Assembly (NCBI GenBank): GCA_963277665.1
Contig: OY728122.1
Location: 2,126,124,024 to 2,126,188,023 of the forward strand
From: Viscum album
Lineage: Eukaryota > Streptophyta > Magnoliopsida > Santalales > Viscaceae
DNA length: 64,000 nucleotides
Direction: 5' to 3'
Both the position numbers and the translations under genes were made by a program. Each line of letters opens with the position of its first letter. Positions within the stretch are counted from its first letter, which is position 1. Shown here one piece after another: positions 34,900 through 48,409 of this stretch. A model generated the notes under the pieces. That model made no database searches. It was not told the origin of the DNA and saw only the letters and a list, made by a program, of their open reading frames with translations.

Positions 34900-36974
34900 A
34901 TAGATTTATAAATAATAAATTTTAAAAATTAATAATAATTAATGTTGTGTATTTAGTTATAATATGGATTGGCGATACAAGATTTGATAAAAATTGTAAA
35001 ATCATAGGAAGTGGTAATGTTTTTCATAAATGAAAACTGATTCAAATGTGGTTGGTGGTATGATAAACATACCCCCCATGGTAAAGGAACATTATTTAAT
35101 TGCACCTGATATGTGGTCTCACCACTATGGGTTATTAAACATTAATTAATTTTATTACATTTTAAATAAATTACATGGGTATATGCATGATTCACTGACA
35201 ATGAAAATCACTTGCGCTCTAGCTTGATGCCTTGGCAGTTAGTGGTGATCCTTAATATTTGTACCCTTAGATCACATTATGGAAGATTAGTGATGTACCA
35301 TCTACAGATAACTATAGGTTCCACCATATAACATGTAGGTAGTTCATGATGGAGTTGACATGTTATATATAAATTGGTGTGGATAATTATATAGCGGGGA
35401 GAGTGTTCTAACCCAACTAGTATGTGATCACATTGGTGTCTATAACCAAAGTAGATATATGATAGGTTGGGTGAAAGGAGTGACTTATGATTTTGGAAGT
35501 AATACGTGAAATCAATAATCTATATATTGTGATAATGGTACTGGTTTTTCATATGAGGTTAATGAGGCATTAATATGATTCTGATGATGATGTGGGTTGT
35601 TATTCCATCCTTTAATGGTCTTGAACTGGGAGATATATATTGGTGTATGGATCCCATGTTTTTTCATTTTAATACTATAATTTAGGGGCCTTATTTAATA
35701 GATCAGTTTAATGTTGACCCTAGTGTGGGTTTAGAATAAGACATACGTATGATTTACATTAGGTGTCACCATAGAACACAATGATATATAATACGAGGTG
35801 ATGTTGCTATGATGAAAATGGTGATTTGTTTTCCATTGAGTCCAACTGATGTTCATACTATATATATGACACTATGGGGACACTATCCCCTATTTATATG
35901 TGATTTTGTGTGATATTATGGGAGTGGTGCACTGCCCTTGAGTTTTAATGGATGATATTCCTAAGAGGAATCCCTGGAGTTATAGTTTACACCCGATGAA
36001 AATAGATTCCATGTACTCCTAGGATCTAGCTCTTACACCTAATGACTACAGATGTATAGTACATCTTGGATCCGATTATTATTCCTGATCACATTGGATT
36101 CCATGTATTCCAATGATAAGTCATGACAAGTAGATTTTATAGGTGATTATTGAAATAGAATTCTTGGATGATCCCCATGGATTCCTTTAGGTTATTAAAA
36201 TGTATGTGCAACTGTGATTCAATTTAGAACTAGATTAGGCCATGAAACCTCCTCGATGTTTAGATATTGATAAATGAAGAAGTAAGTGGGGTAATATCAA
36301 GATTTAACCTTATGACAATAGGTTTGACATAGTTAATTTTATTTTGATGCTTAATTGTTATTATGATTACTACTTCACACACACACACACACATATATAT
36401 TATAGAATTGGTCATTGCATGTATAGAGCTGATTTTCATTAAATAGTACTGGTGGTGGCCTAAATATTTATACACACACCCTCTTTGGACCGTTATTCGG
36501 TTCCCAAATAGACTTTGTGAATGTAGCTTGGGATAACGGAATATGAACTATAGTTGATACTAGATAATATGTTTATGACTAAAGTTTGTAGATAGGAGAT
36601 GAAATAGTTATCAGGGATTCTAGGTTTCTGTATTATTTATAGTTTTCAAACTTTAGTTATAATTTTATGGATTGATATGCTGAAAATTAAATATGTGTAT
36701 GAATTCCTATTTTGTATGTGTCATTAATGTAATGTTGTGTGGGGTTTTGTTTAGAATTTAAAACCTAGTTAGATTATCTATATGTGAGGTGCATTATGTT
36801 TATTATATTTTCCCAAATTATTTTACTATGGTATGTGGGTATAACCTCCATATTTTACCACCATAAACTGACAATGCTATTGGTTAGACTCTTCCCTATG
36901 GGAAGGCACCCCTTAGGCTATAGATGCACCAAATCAGGGATTTGGTTCATTGTCTTCTGGGTCGAGGTGTTACA
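34900..36974 (+). repeat. 5' LTR of the decayed Gypsy element
   Basis: The end is defined by GGGTCGAGGTGTTACA, a typical plant Gypsy LTR end. A (CA)n(TA)n microsatellite lies at 36376-36401, and two TTCCATGTA-TTCC words about 100 bp apart near 36.0-36.1 kb suggest an internal repeat. The start was not found; 34900 is inferred from the length of the other copy. Confidence 0.5.
36376..36401. repeat. (CA)n(TA)n microsatellite
   Basis: About eight CA units followed by TA units. Confidence 0.9.
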
Positions 36975-36977
36975 AAA

Positions 36978-36989
36978 TGGATTTGGGGA
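36978..36989 (+). promoter_or_regulatory. very worn primer-binding site
   Basis: TGGATTTGGGGA follows the LTR end TTACA with a three-base spacer, as at plant Gypsy junctions. Only TGG and about half of the remaining bases fit, so position is the main argument. Confidence 0.35.
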
Positions 36990-39900
36990 ATCTCTTAATT
37001 TTTTTTATTAATTGGCCCAACTTGACATAATAATATGATGCATCAGAATTTGTAAATGAACTTATTTATAGGAGTGTGTAAATCTCATATCATGTACTAT
37101 CCATTATTCCATAGGATTCGATAGTTTTTATTAGTAATTCATAGTTACAATTGATCTATTTTCACCATAAATGAGTCATTTGATTTTTGAGTATATATTT
37201 TATGTAATACAAACTATTTTTCTTATAAGGAATTAGTGTTTGAAACATGAATTATATTTTAAATGTACATACTTACATGCCTTTTACATGCTTTTATGAC
37301 TTCCTACAATGATAGTTTTCTTGGGTTTCTAGGTAATGGTATTGGTTGTTCACCTAATATTTCATCATTAACCTAAAAAATATATTCTTACATTTCATAA
37401 TGGTGGTACTATTTTAAAAAATTCTTATATAAACAATTATTTCAAATTGAAACCCTTTTTATGGAAGTAAATTGGTGGTAGAAAAATGAGGAACCAAGTA
37501 AAACATATACAGCGTGTTCTTATATAACACCTTTTAAAACATCATATAACAAAACAAGGGTAAAATATTTGAAACTAAAAGAAATATAATGTGAATAATA
37601 TTAGTATTTATATCAATAAAAATTATCATTTGGGTTAAATAAATTTTTTATAAGAAAACTATAATGAATTTTACCTCATAGCTTATGAATGAAATAATAT
37701 TTAACAACAATAGTTTAAATGAGGATTCATGTTTGGTTTGGCTTTTCCATAGAGTGGGTATGTAGTAAACCAAAATAGATACCCTAGTACCTTGATAACT
37801 GATTTGACACTGACATGGCCGAAAGGGAATTATTGATCCCCATGAGTTGGTTACTGGCACATGGAATCTTACATTTAGTGAAAGGGAACATTTGTTTTCA
37901 TAGTATAGAAGAATATAAATGAATAAATGTCCATATGTCAGTATTCCCCAAAGAGAACGTATTAGAATCAAATTCTGAAATTGTATAAAAAAAGTACATC
38001 ATCAAGATAAATATACTCTTACATGATAAATCCCAAATACATTCCCATGTAACAAGTTGATAAAATATACACTGGTCCCCTCATTCTCATTATGTATAAA
38101 TAATCTACAACATCAACCACTTCTATGTGGTTATTTTACTTTTATATGACCTAGAATAAGATAATCATCAAAAACATGATGGAAATTGTAATGTGTGCTC
38201 TATAATTATTCATAGGTTCTCAGTAAGTGTTCCATGAACAATTTTATATCAACATAAATTAATGTTTAATAAATTGAAATTAAATGTGTAAATTAAAGTT
38301 ATTTATCATAAAATCATGATTTTATAATCAAATTATATGGAATGTACTTCCAAAAATTATTGAATGAAACTTTTATATAATATGAAGTCATAAAGAATTT
38401 TACTTGAATAAAAATCTTCTAAAAATAAAAGGCATGTAATCTAGAAATAAAATTTAACATAGAAAAATGTTTTAAGAACTCTATTACATTATTTTCATGA
38501 AATTGGATCCTCAAGCATTAAATTAGTGATCACACCTCAATGCAGGCATAGGTCCCATGACTTAAGAAATCCTGGGTCAAAACCTCATCATGTCTATGTA
38601 AGATGTATTATGATCTTGTTAGTGTTTTCATCATCGATATAGATTATGGGGTTTTATCCTAGAATAAATATCCTAATAGCCACTAATTAACTAGGATAAA
38701 TGTTCATAAAATAAAAAAAATCAACAAAACATATAAAAAACAACCATTTAAAATCATTTTAACTTTCACATTTCAATTTTCCAATTCTAGTTTTCAACAT
38801 GAGTTTTCATTTGAAAACCAAATCAAAATTTTTATTAAAAATAATTACATTTAAAATAAGTTTTTATTTAATTCATTTTTCTCAAATCATAGAATATCAA
38901 TTTAGAAAACTAAATTATTTGAAATATTTATTTTCAAAATTCATTCCTTGTCTTAGAAACACTTATAACATAGTTTCATTTCACAAACACATTCCTTTAA
39001 AACCATACATCACGTCCAATTTAATTCATAGAATATAAAATTAATCTTAATGAAATTTTAATAAATTAATAAACTAGGTTTCAATTGTTTTGAAGAATCA
39101 ATATATAAATAAATAACTTCTATCGATGATTAAATGATCAGACACTCGAAATAGGAATGCCAATAGAGATTCAATGTTGAAAATAATAAATAGGAAACCC
39201 TATAAGTACCATCTATCAAAACATGGATCTAAATCATCATCAACATGTGGATTCATGACTATCAAGGGAGGGAATAAAAAAAATAGGGAAAAACAAAATG
39301 AGGTGAGATCAATATTCATAGAGGAATCAAATGCTTATATTAGAGCATTTATCTAAGTAGAAATGATTTTAGAGTAGTTAAAATGAATTTAGTTATCCTT
39401 CATGAGTGAAATTTTTAATGAAACTTCATTTGTATAAAATGGAATTAAAAATGGGGATCATGAAGTTAAAAAAGCATAGACCACGCTAAAAACACCTTTT
39501 CCATGATTTATAAAGGAATAAAATAGCCAAACCATTTAGTAACATCCTTTGGCCACATGGTTTCCAACCATTGTTAACTGACCCCAATTGAAAAATCTAT
39601 GCATGCCACACCCAAATCTTCTTCAAATGAGATAATGATATGGCGAAACACAAGATAAATGTCACAACAATGTCTAAATAGGTAGTAGCACTAAAATCCA
39701 CCAACCGAGGATCCATGGTGTAGTCTACCCTCTATGGTGTAGCTATCAAAAAATTTAAAGAAACTCTACAATATATAATCCATGACTCTACATGGCATCC
39801 AAAAATCACAAAACATCCATTCAAGGAGTCAATATCCAATAAACCATATCCTAATGGTCCATGTAATAATTAGAAATATCAATTTATAGTTTATTGCATC

Positions 39901-40980
39901 TTGATTTCACTTATTCTAATACATTTATACCTAGACTCCAATAACTCCAAAAAACATGCAACCCCAAATTATAGGTCATTTTTTCAAAAACATCACTCCA
40001 TCCAAAATGTTTTGAAACAAACTCAAACAATAATGGGGAAAAAGTGTTAAGAATTACATTAAAGATGTTAATATGATGTTATAGTGTAGTTAGGGCCAGT
40101 GAGAGATCCTATGTTCTAATTTTATAATCCTAGAATTATTACCTCTTCCCCATCAAAAATATCATGAATAGTATTGGTATTGTGTTTAGTGTTTTTTCCT
40201 TTGGAATTTTTGAAAAATTCCACCTATTTAAAAAATGGTCAAACAATAGGGAAGATATAGTGATCATGACCTTAGAGTATTAGTTATACCCTCCTCCCAC
40301 ATTATTGGCAGATGGGCCCCTCCAGAAGTAGATGCATATTAAAATGATGTGTTTTGAATATTTGATAATATGGATATTTCCCCAAATATGAGGGCAATTA
40401 TTTCCACCTATATTCATATAGGATAGATGAGGTGATGGTGGTATGTTTTGATTTATGATGATGATCATGTGGGTATGGTCTAGATAGATTTCAATAGTAG
40501 AATCTAGGATTTATCATTCCCAAAGACTCTTTGGTCATATGAGGCATACAATTTATTAATTGGGAGTAGGAGTACTTATTTTTTATGGATTGTGATACAT
40601 ATTTAACTGAGTTTCAATGATTTTTATAATCTATGGATACCGATGAGTTATAATTAGAAAGTAACTTTTAGGATGACCTTTCACCTGGGCGATAGGGTGG
40701 TTCACTACCATTGGCAGTGTGATAGGCATCCGATTGGGTCATGATCATACATGATGATTAGATATATTCATATTATTTATAGGATGTCATGGGAACATAG
40801 TGATAAGAGTTTCTAGGTGTTTTCTGGGGCTCAATGCAATATTCCCTACTCTACACTAGGCAGTATTTAGCATTTGATTGGTTTAACTAGATGAGGATGT
40901 GGAAGGAGTCAACAGAGTCAAAGTCAGTCACTTCCATAGAGTAGTATATTTACTTTTCATTCACAACCCAATATCCATGG
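36990..40980. other. unassigned; mostly A/C-rich block, probable inserted element in minus sense
   Basis: From about 37.48 to 40.05 kb the plus strand turns A/C-rich, the mirror image of the T/G-rich texture on both sides, as if a minus-oriented element had been inserted. The texture flips back between about 40.1 and 41.0 kb. I found no terminal repeats or coding motif. Open frames here (37648-37971 minus, 38799-39038 plus) carry no recognisable domain. Confidence 0.3.
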
Positions 40981-40984
40981 TAGA

Positions 40985-41155
40985 GATTGAGGTTCCATTG
41001 TTCTTAGGTGATATTCAAAAGACTCTAATGGATAAAAAAATTAAAATGGATTGAATAAAATTGGTTGATAATTTTCTCTTTATAATCACGATAAAATGTC
41101 TTCAAAAGTTTAAAATACTAACATTCTATATGATGACTGAGAATAGAGAGTAAAA
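40985..41155 (+). pseudogene. possible gag fragment
   Basis: EVPLFLGDIQKTLMDKKIKMD followed after a gap by KCLQKFKILTFYMMTEN resembles the gag core layout P.F.G..DP..AE.W and ..KV..ATFML.G.A..WW. The match is weak but lies in the right place and order, upstream of the protease. Another fragment could look similar by chance. Confidence 0.28.
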
Positions 41156-42780
41156 CTCAAATAAAAAATAAAATAATAAAATCAAAGAAGTAGTGAGAAA
41201 TTATAGAAAAGTTATTAATGAAAAATATATGTTATAATGATGAAACACATATGTGGCATCCCTCCAAAAATTGTTTAGAGAAACATCATCACCTAACACC
41301 AACCCTTCTAATTATAACCATTATTCTCAACTAGAGAGATACAAGACCTTTCCTTTTTTCATTTGTCATGAAAAATAGTGTCACCATATGCACTAAATTA
41401 AATATGTTGTTGGTGAGTATTCATTCCCAATAGGATTTACCTATGATACTTCAAAACTCATGCCTCTTGGAAAATATCATATTAGATCATAGTTTAAAAT
41501 ATAAGTTATAAAAAAGATTAAAACCTTATTTTTTTCTAGTTTTAAATTTTTTAAATTATAATGAAAAAATTATCTATTAGCTTCCTCCATGGATATCAAA
41601 ACCACAACCACCCACCCACATGCCTGCATGACATATTATATTACAATACCAATGATCCGTTTCTTAATTATCCACCAACTCACCACTAGGTAACCATTAT
41701 TTAGGTGCATCTAGTCTAGAATCACCCTCCTACTTTTGTGTCACAACCATTAGAAATTAACTCATACAACCATGTATTACATGTTCTCATTTCAATTCAT
41801 TCCAGAAAAAATAAAATCTTGCCTTTATACATTTAATCAAACATCATTATTATATTAAAAATAAAAACATCATATAACAAAAAACGAGGTTTCCCAAATC
41901 TTTTCAAATTTCCATGTTCTCCCATCATAGTATAAAATGGTTTCCTTCAGAAAATAATCCATTTTTTCTTTTTAAAAGACAATAAAGACATTTATTAAAG
42001 AAAATAATTCATGTTGTATCATAATTAGAGATGATAGAGAATCCCCCACCTCTCAACTAGTGATAAAAAGGGATTATGAAACTAAAAAACCACTAAATCA
42101 AGTATCAAACTACCATTCAATCAATATATTTTATCACGATCACATAAAAACTCATCATAGATCCTAGATGTTTCAATAATTGATTAGATTTAATATTATA
42201 TTTCAAATGAGATGAGGGGTTATAATGGTAAATATTGAAAATTTATACTTAATAATGATTCTAAATATTTGACAAAAATAAATCCTAAAAACATTAATTT
42301 GGATATATGTGAATTACCAAGAACCCAAAGTTGAGGAATGATGTTCTAAATATTGATAAGAGTGGTGAAAAATTAGGGCCTTAATGGTAAAATCTAAATT
42401 GGAATTTAATTTTTAGAGGATAAATGCATGTTTCATGGTTTGGAAAAACAATCACTAACCATAACCATACTACTATCTTTGAAATTTACTTATGATCAAT
42501 TGGGTCACATGGTTTAATAAAAATATCAATAATAATGGTTTTACCCCATTAATTAAACACACAGTTTCCTCTAGAAACCATATGGGTTGGAAAAAATTAT
42601 TCGAACCATGTTCCTACAAAAAAACCCCATGACACTCTTACAAGGATTTCTAGAGATGGTTCATGGTTTCCCGTAGTATTTCTCAAAGGACCCCCAATAT
42701 AAATATTTCAATAACATAAAAAAACCATATAGTAACATTTGCAACACTACCCTTGTATTAAATAACATCAAAATACATTA
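41156..42780. other. second A/C-rich block, unassigned
   Basis: Plus-strand composition is again A/C-rich, opposite to both flanks, which suggests a minus-sense insertion between gag and protease. No LTR pair, inverted repeats or coding motif were seen. Confidence 0.3.
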
Positions 42781-42989
42781 TAACATGGTAATGTATATCA
42801 AACCAATTTTGTCGCATTATAGTGTTATGGATTTAGGATGGGAAACATGATTTGGTTTTAGGATGGGGTTATTACATGTATATTTATCATAAAGATCATG
42901 ATTTTCATACTTATATTGTGAGATGTTTGGTTCATGTTGCTTCAAAATTATGTTTTCAACTTTTTTTCATAGGGAAATTAAATTATTTC

Positions 42990-43200
42990 AATCTACATTA
43001 TTTTTGAAAGGTTTGGGTTTGGCTATTGACTATGTATATGTGGTGATATAAATCAACAAAAAATTGGGAGTTTGATATAGGAGATAATTTCACTATAAGG
43101 AGTGTGATATTGAGATCTAGGGTCAGTAGTTTCCATTGGAAAATGTCATACTAGTTATGAACTGGTTTTATTAAATTATAGAAATGGATTTTTTTTTGTT
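42990..43200 (+). pseudogene. protease relic (C-terminal part)
   Basis: NVILVMNWF at 43142-43168 matches the DVILGMDWL block at the end of plant Gypsy proteases and is followed by a residue pattern like Y..IIEMDF for YHA.IDC. The active-site DTG was not found. Confidence 0.5.
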
Positions 43201-43439
43201 ACCATTCAATATCCTAGATATTACTATAACTAATGTATATCATTTGTGTCATTATTTTGAATCAATAATGATTCCAAGGGAGAGTTGGACACACTATAAT
43301 GTTTAGTATGTCATGGTCCATAGAATATTTGTGGGGTTTTTAGTATAGATTTTCTTCCTTACATTTGATGATGGAGGGGAGTGGTTGGTAGTATAACATA
43401 CATTGGTAGATCAATTAATTGATGTTTCTACTTTATATA

Positions 43440-43985
43440 TCAGTATATTTCAACCTGAGAGGGAGGTGGATTTAAATATAGATCTTATACAAGTAATTGA
43501 ACCTATTTAAATTTTATATTAATATATAACACCGATAATGGTTTTTGAGAAGAATCTTCACCTTAAGGAATTAGATACCATGGAGTTTATTCATCATATT
43601 ATATCCCTTTTTTGATCTCCAATCCCCATTTATAAAAACTCTAATGGGTTTTTATAGAATTTTGTGGATTATCAAAATTTTAATCCAGTGACTGTTAAGA
43701 AACAATATCCATCCCGAAAAATAAATGATTTTTTTCAATAGTATTGCGGTTAATGGATATTTACAATGATTTATATGAGATAAGGTTATCATAATTTGTG
43801 TGCAATCCACTCTAATAAAAAATTAAAATAGTTTCAAAGTTGGGTATGTACTCTATGAGTACATGGTGAAGTTGTTCATTTTGAAAAACACATCAAGAGA
43901 TCTTATAGACTTGATTAATAGTGTCATCCATCTATACATGAATTCGTTTTTTTGTTATTTTGGATGATACCCACATGTAATCTAT
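43440..43985 (+). pseudogene. reverse transcriptase relic
   Basis: QPEREVDLNIDLIQV from 43451 matches LPPEREVEFAIDLIPG, the RT lead-in. Then NGFL, a stop and NFVDYQNFNPVTVKKQYPSRKINDFF (43645-43735) match KDG..R.CIDYR.LN.VTIKN.YPLPRIDDL. VGYVLYEYMVKLFILKNTSRDLIDLINSVIHLYMNSFF from about 43842 matches [31 protein letters not shown].FV. The catalytic DD box is destroyed. Confidence 0.75.
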
Positions 43986-44081
43986 ACTGAATATGGTGGA
44001 ATAAAAATACAGAGATATCATTTTAATTGCACTAAATATGTATATGGTTTACATTACTCTCCAAAAAATGTCATTTCTTTA

Positions 44082-44340
44082 TTGAAAATGTACACTTATT
44101 ATATCATTTTTTATTGTATCGATGTTTTTATATCAGACCTCATAAATTATGATCAATGGTTTTATGGAAGAATCCCTTTTATATTTTTGATGTTTAAAGT
44201 TTCATACGCTAGTTATTCTTTTACTGACATTTTGAAAAGAACTATTCTCTTTGATAGCACATATGATTGGGGAAACCAAAATAGAGGTGTATTATGTTTG
44301 TTTAGAATCTTATGAGAATTCCCTACATTATTTGAAGAAT
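44082..44340 (+). pseudogene. RT-RNase H connection relic
   Basis: An open frame of 77 codons here has VSYASYSFTDILKRTILFDSTYDWGNQNRGVLCLFRIL, which follows the order of YYRRFI..FS.IA.PLT.L..K...F.W...Q..AF..LK at the end of Gypsy RT. I read it as the most intact piece of the element, not as an independent gene. Confidence 0.5.
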
Positions 44341-45029
44341 ATATAAAATATATCTTGGATCAAAATCATTTTATATCCATGAGGAGAGTATATTGCATAT
44401 TATAACAAATTAGGTATTAGGTTGGGTGATGTTATTATATAGGGGGATCAATTCATGGAGCATGGATCTCAATAGTTGAATATACATGAATGAAATTAAT
44501 CTATGCATGATCTCGAGTAATAATCAATAATGAACTACATGAGGTTTTGGTAACACTAACTCTTAGGATAATTATTTGTGATATATATGGATAGAAAGAG
44601 ATTTAGGAAGATTTTTATATAGTGGAACCTTACTATTTAACGATGAAGGTCATTATGTACTTATAGTATTTCAAGTTTCAGATGGAATATTTACAAGGAA
44701 AAAGAAATATTGTTTTATTTATAATGATCTAGAATTCATAGAATCAGGTTGTTCATGAGCCCTGTAGTGAGTGTAAATTGATGTTATATTTAACTTAAAT
44801 TCATTTATATATTGGGGAGGATCAAAATTGAGCAGTTCAAGCAACATTATCCATAATTAATTTTCTTCTAAATTGGATCATGAGTACATCTATTTTAGAT
44901 GATGAGTTCCTTTCCATCAAAGAAATTGTTAGTGGTAGGGAGTAACCATCACCTTGGACTGTAGATGTGGATTATATTATCAATATTCAAAGGTAGGTTT
45001 TGGTGTATAGTAACATGAAGGAAGATTAA
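44341..45029 (+). other. expected RNase H region, unreadable
   Basis: Lies between RT and integrase motifs, so RNase H should be here, but no DAS or TDHK motif is readable. Confidence 0.35.
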
Positions 45030-45800
45030 ACGAGGGTGTATCATTATTATGCTTGGGTAGTACACATAATATTGATAATGTTTTATCATGATCCCTATCA
45101 TTAGCTATAGTGGTCATACATGAAGAATGATGTAGCGGGGTTCATTACATGGTTCTCTACTAGTCAGTAGGTGATGGATGTCCATAAACAACCCACAATT
45201 ATCCTACAGTCTCTTCCCCTTCCATATTTGTAATAGGAGTTTTTCAACATAGAATTTTTTATTGGATTTCTAAATATACCATGTTGGAATAATTTTTTAT
45301 ACATCTAAATGGATCAGATGAAAATGGCCTCCCATTTAATAGATATATGAGAGATATTTGATGTCGATGATATGGGAAGGTTGTATGCCCTAAAAAACAT
45401 ATAGTTATATGGGAAAACTTATACAATAATAATAGATATAATAATTAATTTTATATAAAATATCACATAGGGGTTGCAGAAAGCATTATGAACTTTGGTG
45501 ATTTTGTGTATAGCCTACATCTCTATGATTGATCTATAGTGTGAATATAATTTTTTTTTGGTATTGGAGGACATGTTGAGGGTGTATGACCTGGGTTTTG
45601 GACCAATGAAATTATTACCAAGAGTTTGAGATCGGTGGACATGTGTTATATCCATGATTCACATGGATTTATAAATAATTATATAGAGAGTCATGGGATG
45701 TAGGAGTTAGGGAATATTGGGTATTTAGTGATTGTGGATAGGGTCATCCCAGTGTCATACAATGATCTCTTCTATATAAATTATTTTCCAGGCATGAAAT
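45030..45800 (+). pseudogene. integrase relic
   Basis: W-S-Y-MKNDVAGFITWFSTSQ near 45105-45170 matches YYWPGM..DV..FV..C..CQ, and VMDVHKQPTIILQSLPLP matches VKAEHQ.PAG.LQPLP.P. The core continues as IEFFIGFLNIPCWNNFLYI, a stop and MDQMKMASHL (MDF..GLP....D.IWV.VDR.TKSAHF), where the first catalytic Asp has become Glu. LVLEDMLRVYDLGFG at 45561-45605 matches TLEDMLRACVLDF. Confidence 0.75.
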
Positions 45801-46349
45801 CTTCTACATATTTCATTTTTATAGTACTTTCCTCATTCATATCATACTTTTGATAATGATATTATGATCATCATGGTTGATTCTTCCTTCATGGATAATA
45901 TGGTGTGTATCATCGTACATAGTGTGATTATGTTTCACGGAAGAAAATTTCCTATGGTGTGGATGTTATGCAAATATTGATTTGTTTAGGTGGAATCATG
46001 TGAGAAGGAATCATAAAATTATTCCAAGCATTAGGGATATTTCATTTAAGAGGACGAGTATTGTTTAGGTTTATATATCATGATTGATCTACATGGAGGT
46101 GGGTAGGTTTTAAGCATATTCTCTAATTTTGAGGTAGATACACATTAATTTTTATAAAAACCAATTATTTGTTATCTTTAATAAATATTTCATAGGTGAT
46201 TTTTGGGTATTAGAGGTGTCCATTAGCCATACGTGGAAGTCAAGGCATTTATAATAATATTTATAGTGCCACGAGTTAGTTGATTGGATTCATGTATGTG
46301 AAAAATAGATTCTATTTCCCATCAGTTTGCTGGTGGGAGGTAGGATCCT
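45801..46349 (+). other. integrase tail region, weak
   Basis: The chromodomain tail is expected here. GIRGVH, stop, PYVEVKAF near 46215 may be the RR..P.VKV.W stretch, but it cannot be trusted alone. The G-rich TGGTGGGAGGTAGG just before the LTR could be the polypurine tract. Confidence 0.3.
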
Positions 46350-48409
46350 TTTTTTAAATGGTGAAATGCCTTTTACTCCATTGACTCCTAGTATTCCATA
46401 AAATCATTTTTTCATGTTTAGGGTAGCTAAAATAGCATATGGCGTCTTTCCTATGATTATTTTCTTTAGTTGATCTTCCTAATTCCAAAATTTATTTTTC
46501 TTTTGTTCCTTATATTAGAAATATCATTATAATATGACCACTCTTTAGCATCTAAATTTTTTGTATGATTCATTTTTTTCATATTCCACCTTGTTTAATG
46601 TATATACCATTTTTTATTTCTATTATTTGGTTTCTCAATATCATCTATTTTTTCTCAAATAAAACCTCATTACATGATTATTGTAATGATTCTATCATAT
46701 GGTATGTGGTCTCAAACTTTTACCTCAGTGTCTCACCATTTTATTTCCACTTCAGTATGTGAGATCGTGATGATAATTTGGAATCTTGGCCTTTTATCTA
46801 AATTATAATAATTCATTGTGGATAAGTTAGTAAAACTATTGGCCATATAAACGATGGTTTGGGTAGTATAGAAACATGTTTAAACATCTAATCAGGGATG
46901 GGGTGATGACTTATACCCTTCATTTGCGTAATATTTTGAGGTTTCTATGGGTTCCCTTAGTGTAATTATATTTAGTAATAGAATATGAGATTCCTAGGAT
47001 GACATATAGGACCCCTATATGAATATCAGAATGTGTTGTTTAATTGGATAAGGGAATTAACTATAACTAATGTTCTTTGTCTTATTGACATATTTATTTA
47101 TTATATAAATTGTGAAATAATGGTGTGATTAGTTTTCATGGAAATGAATATTAGTATGAATTTTTATATTGGACTATTTTTGATTCATTATTACTGTTAT
47201 TGCCTTGGAATTCCATGGATGAGTTTGGGATTACATTAGAGGAAGCATGTCAATGTCAGGGTATAGAGAAACCATTGTATTCAATGAGGTCTAATGTGGT
47301 AGAATATCTTTAATATAAGAGTGGATTCTACATAGATTTTATATAGTGAGTTCAATTTGGTGGCTCTCATTTGTATTAATGTTTGTTATATTCTTGTAGA
47401 ATGACATTGATTAATGTCATGGATTCCTAATTTATATACTTATTGAATTCCTTGTTATAAATACTTTTGATTCATATTGATTAATATTTTAATGGAATGT
47501 CATAGATCAGATCCTTGGATTTTTATAAGTTTGTGTCTCAAAATGTCAATGGTTTTCCCCTAATTATAGACCTGACATGTGGATTTTCCTAGGGATTATA
47601 GGAATGTAATGCCAAGATAAACCACATGGATTCTAATGGGTCATAACATCATAGTTTATTTAGTGATGCACTATGTAACTGTATTTGGAATTGACATATC
47701 CTTTGGTTTTGAAGACCTATATTGGCCAGGGAAGGTGTGGTAAATGCAAGTTATATCCTTGAGACTCAAGGTTCACAGTGAATTATTTTATTCTAATAGA
47801 TTATTATTATTAAACATATTAATTTACAAATATATATTTCACACATAGAAATTTTACATGTATAAATATTATTTTATTTGGAAATCATTGGTTGTTGACT
47901 TCTGAGTTATACTCACACTCTCTTTGGGAAAAAATTTCATACCCATACTCTCTTCATTAATGTAGTTCAAGTTATGGGAAAGTTCTTTATAGATGATTCT
48001 AGATGTGATGTATTAAATTAAAATTAGGTGTGGGGTTCTATGATTGAACATTTATATTATAGGTATTAGTTAGCGGTTTGGTTTTCCCTGATTTTTTATT
48101 TTTGGTCTTAATGTAGTAAACATGAATTTTGTGCATTCATTAATATTTTGTATGTTGAATCAGTATTATGTTTCATGGGTTCTAATTTGATATCTAGCCA
48201 CTATTCAGATTATTTGGATGTGGTTTAGATGATTCATTACTCATTTACACTGATTAATATAGTCGGTAAATTAGTATAGTATCCCCAATGTACCACATTA
48301 CACCCATATTTAATGTTTGAATCCTATAGTGTATGGGGATGAAAACCTAATGCAATGTGATACACTAGATCATGTCACTAGTTTAGTGACTTTTGGATTC
48401 GGTGTTATG
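46350..48409 (+). repeat. 3' LTR of the decayed Gypsy element
   Basis: Collinear with the 5' LTR as described for the whole element. It contains a TTATACTCACACTCTCTTTGG stretch around 47905-47927 that matches the conserved TTACTCAC-type region of plant Gypsy LTRs. The end aligns to the 5' copy; the start is approximate. Confidence 0.5.

Larger units (their letters stand above)
34900..48409 (+). mobile_element. strongly decayed Ty3/Gypsy element
   Basis: Protease, RT and integrase motifs occur in Gypsy order at 43.1-45.8 kb, flanked by a collinear pair of LTR-like repeats whose landmarks keep an offset of about 11.42-11.46 kb. Examples are TGACTTATGA (35481, 46905), CTCTTTGG (36482, 47920) and the LTR end TCGAGGTGTTACA at 36962-36974 against TTCGGTGTTATG at 48398-48409. 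The left boundary is a guess. The distance from the first LTR to the protease (6 kb) is far too long for gag alone, so something else is inserted there. This appears to be the most worn of the elements that can still be recognised. Confidence 0.58.

Noticed and set aside
46565..46762. 65-codon plus frame with many aromatic residues as a membrane protein
   Set aside because: T-rich DNA gives Phe, Ile, Leu and Tyr codons automatically; the frame lies in an LTR with no conserved start or domain.
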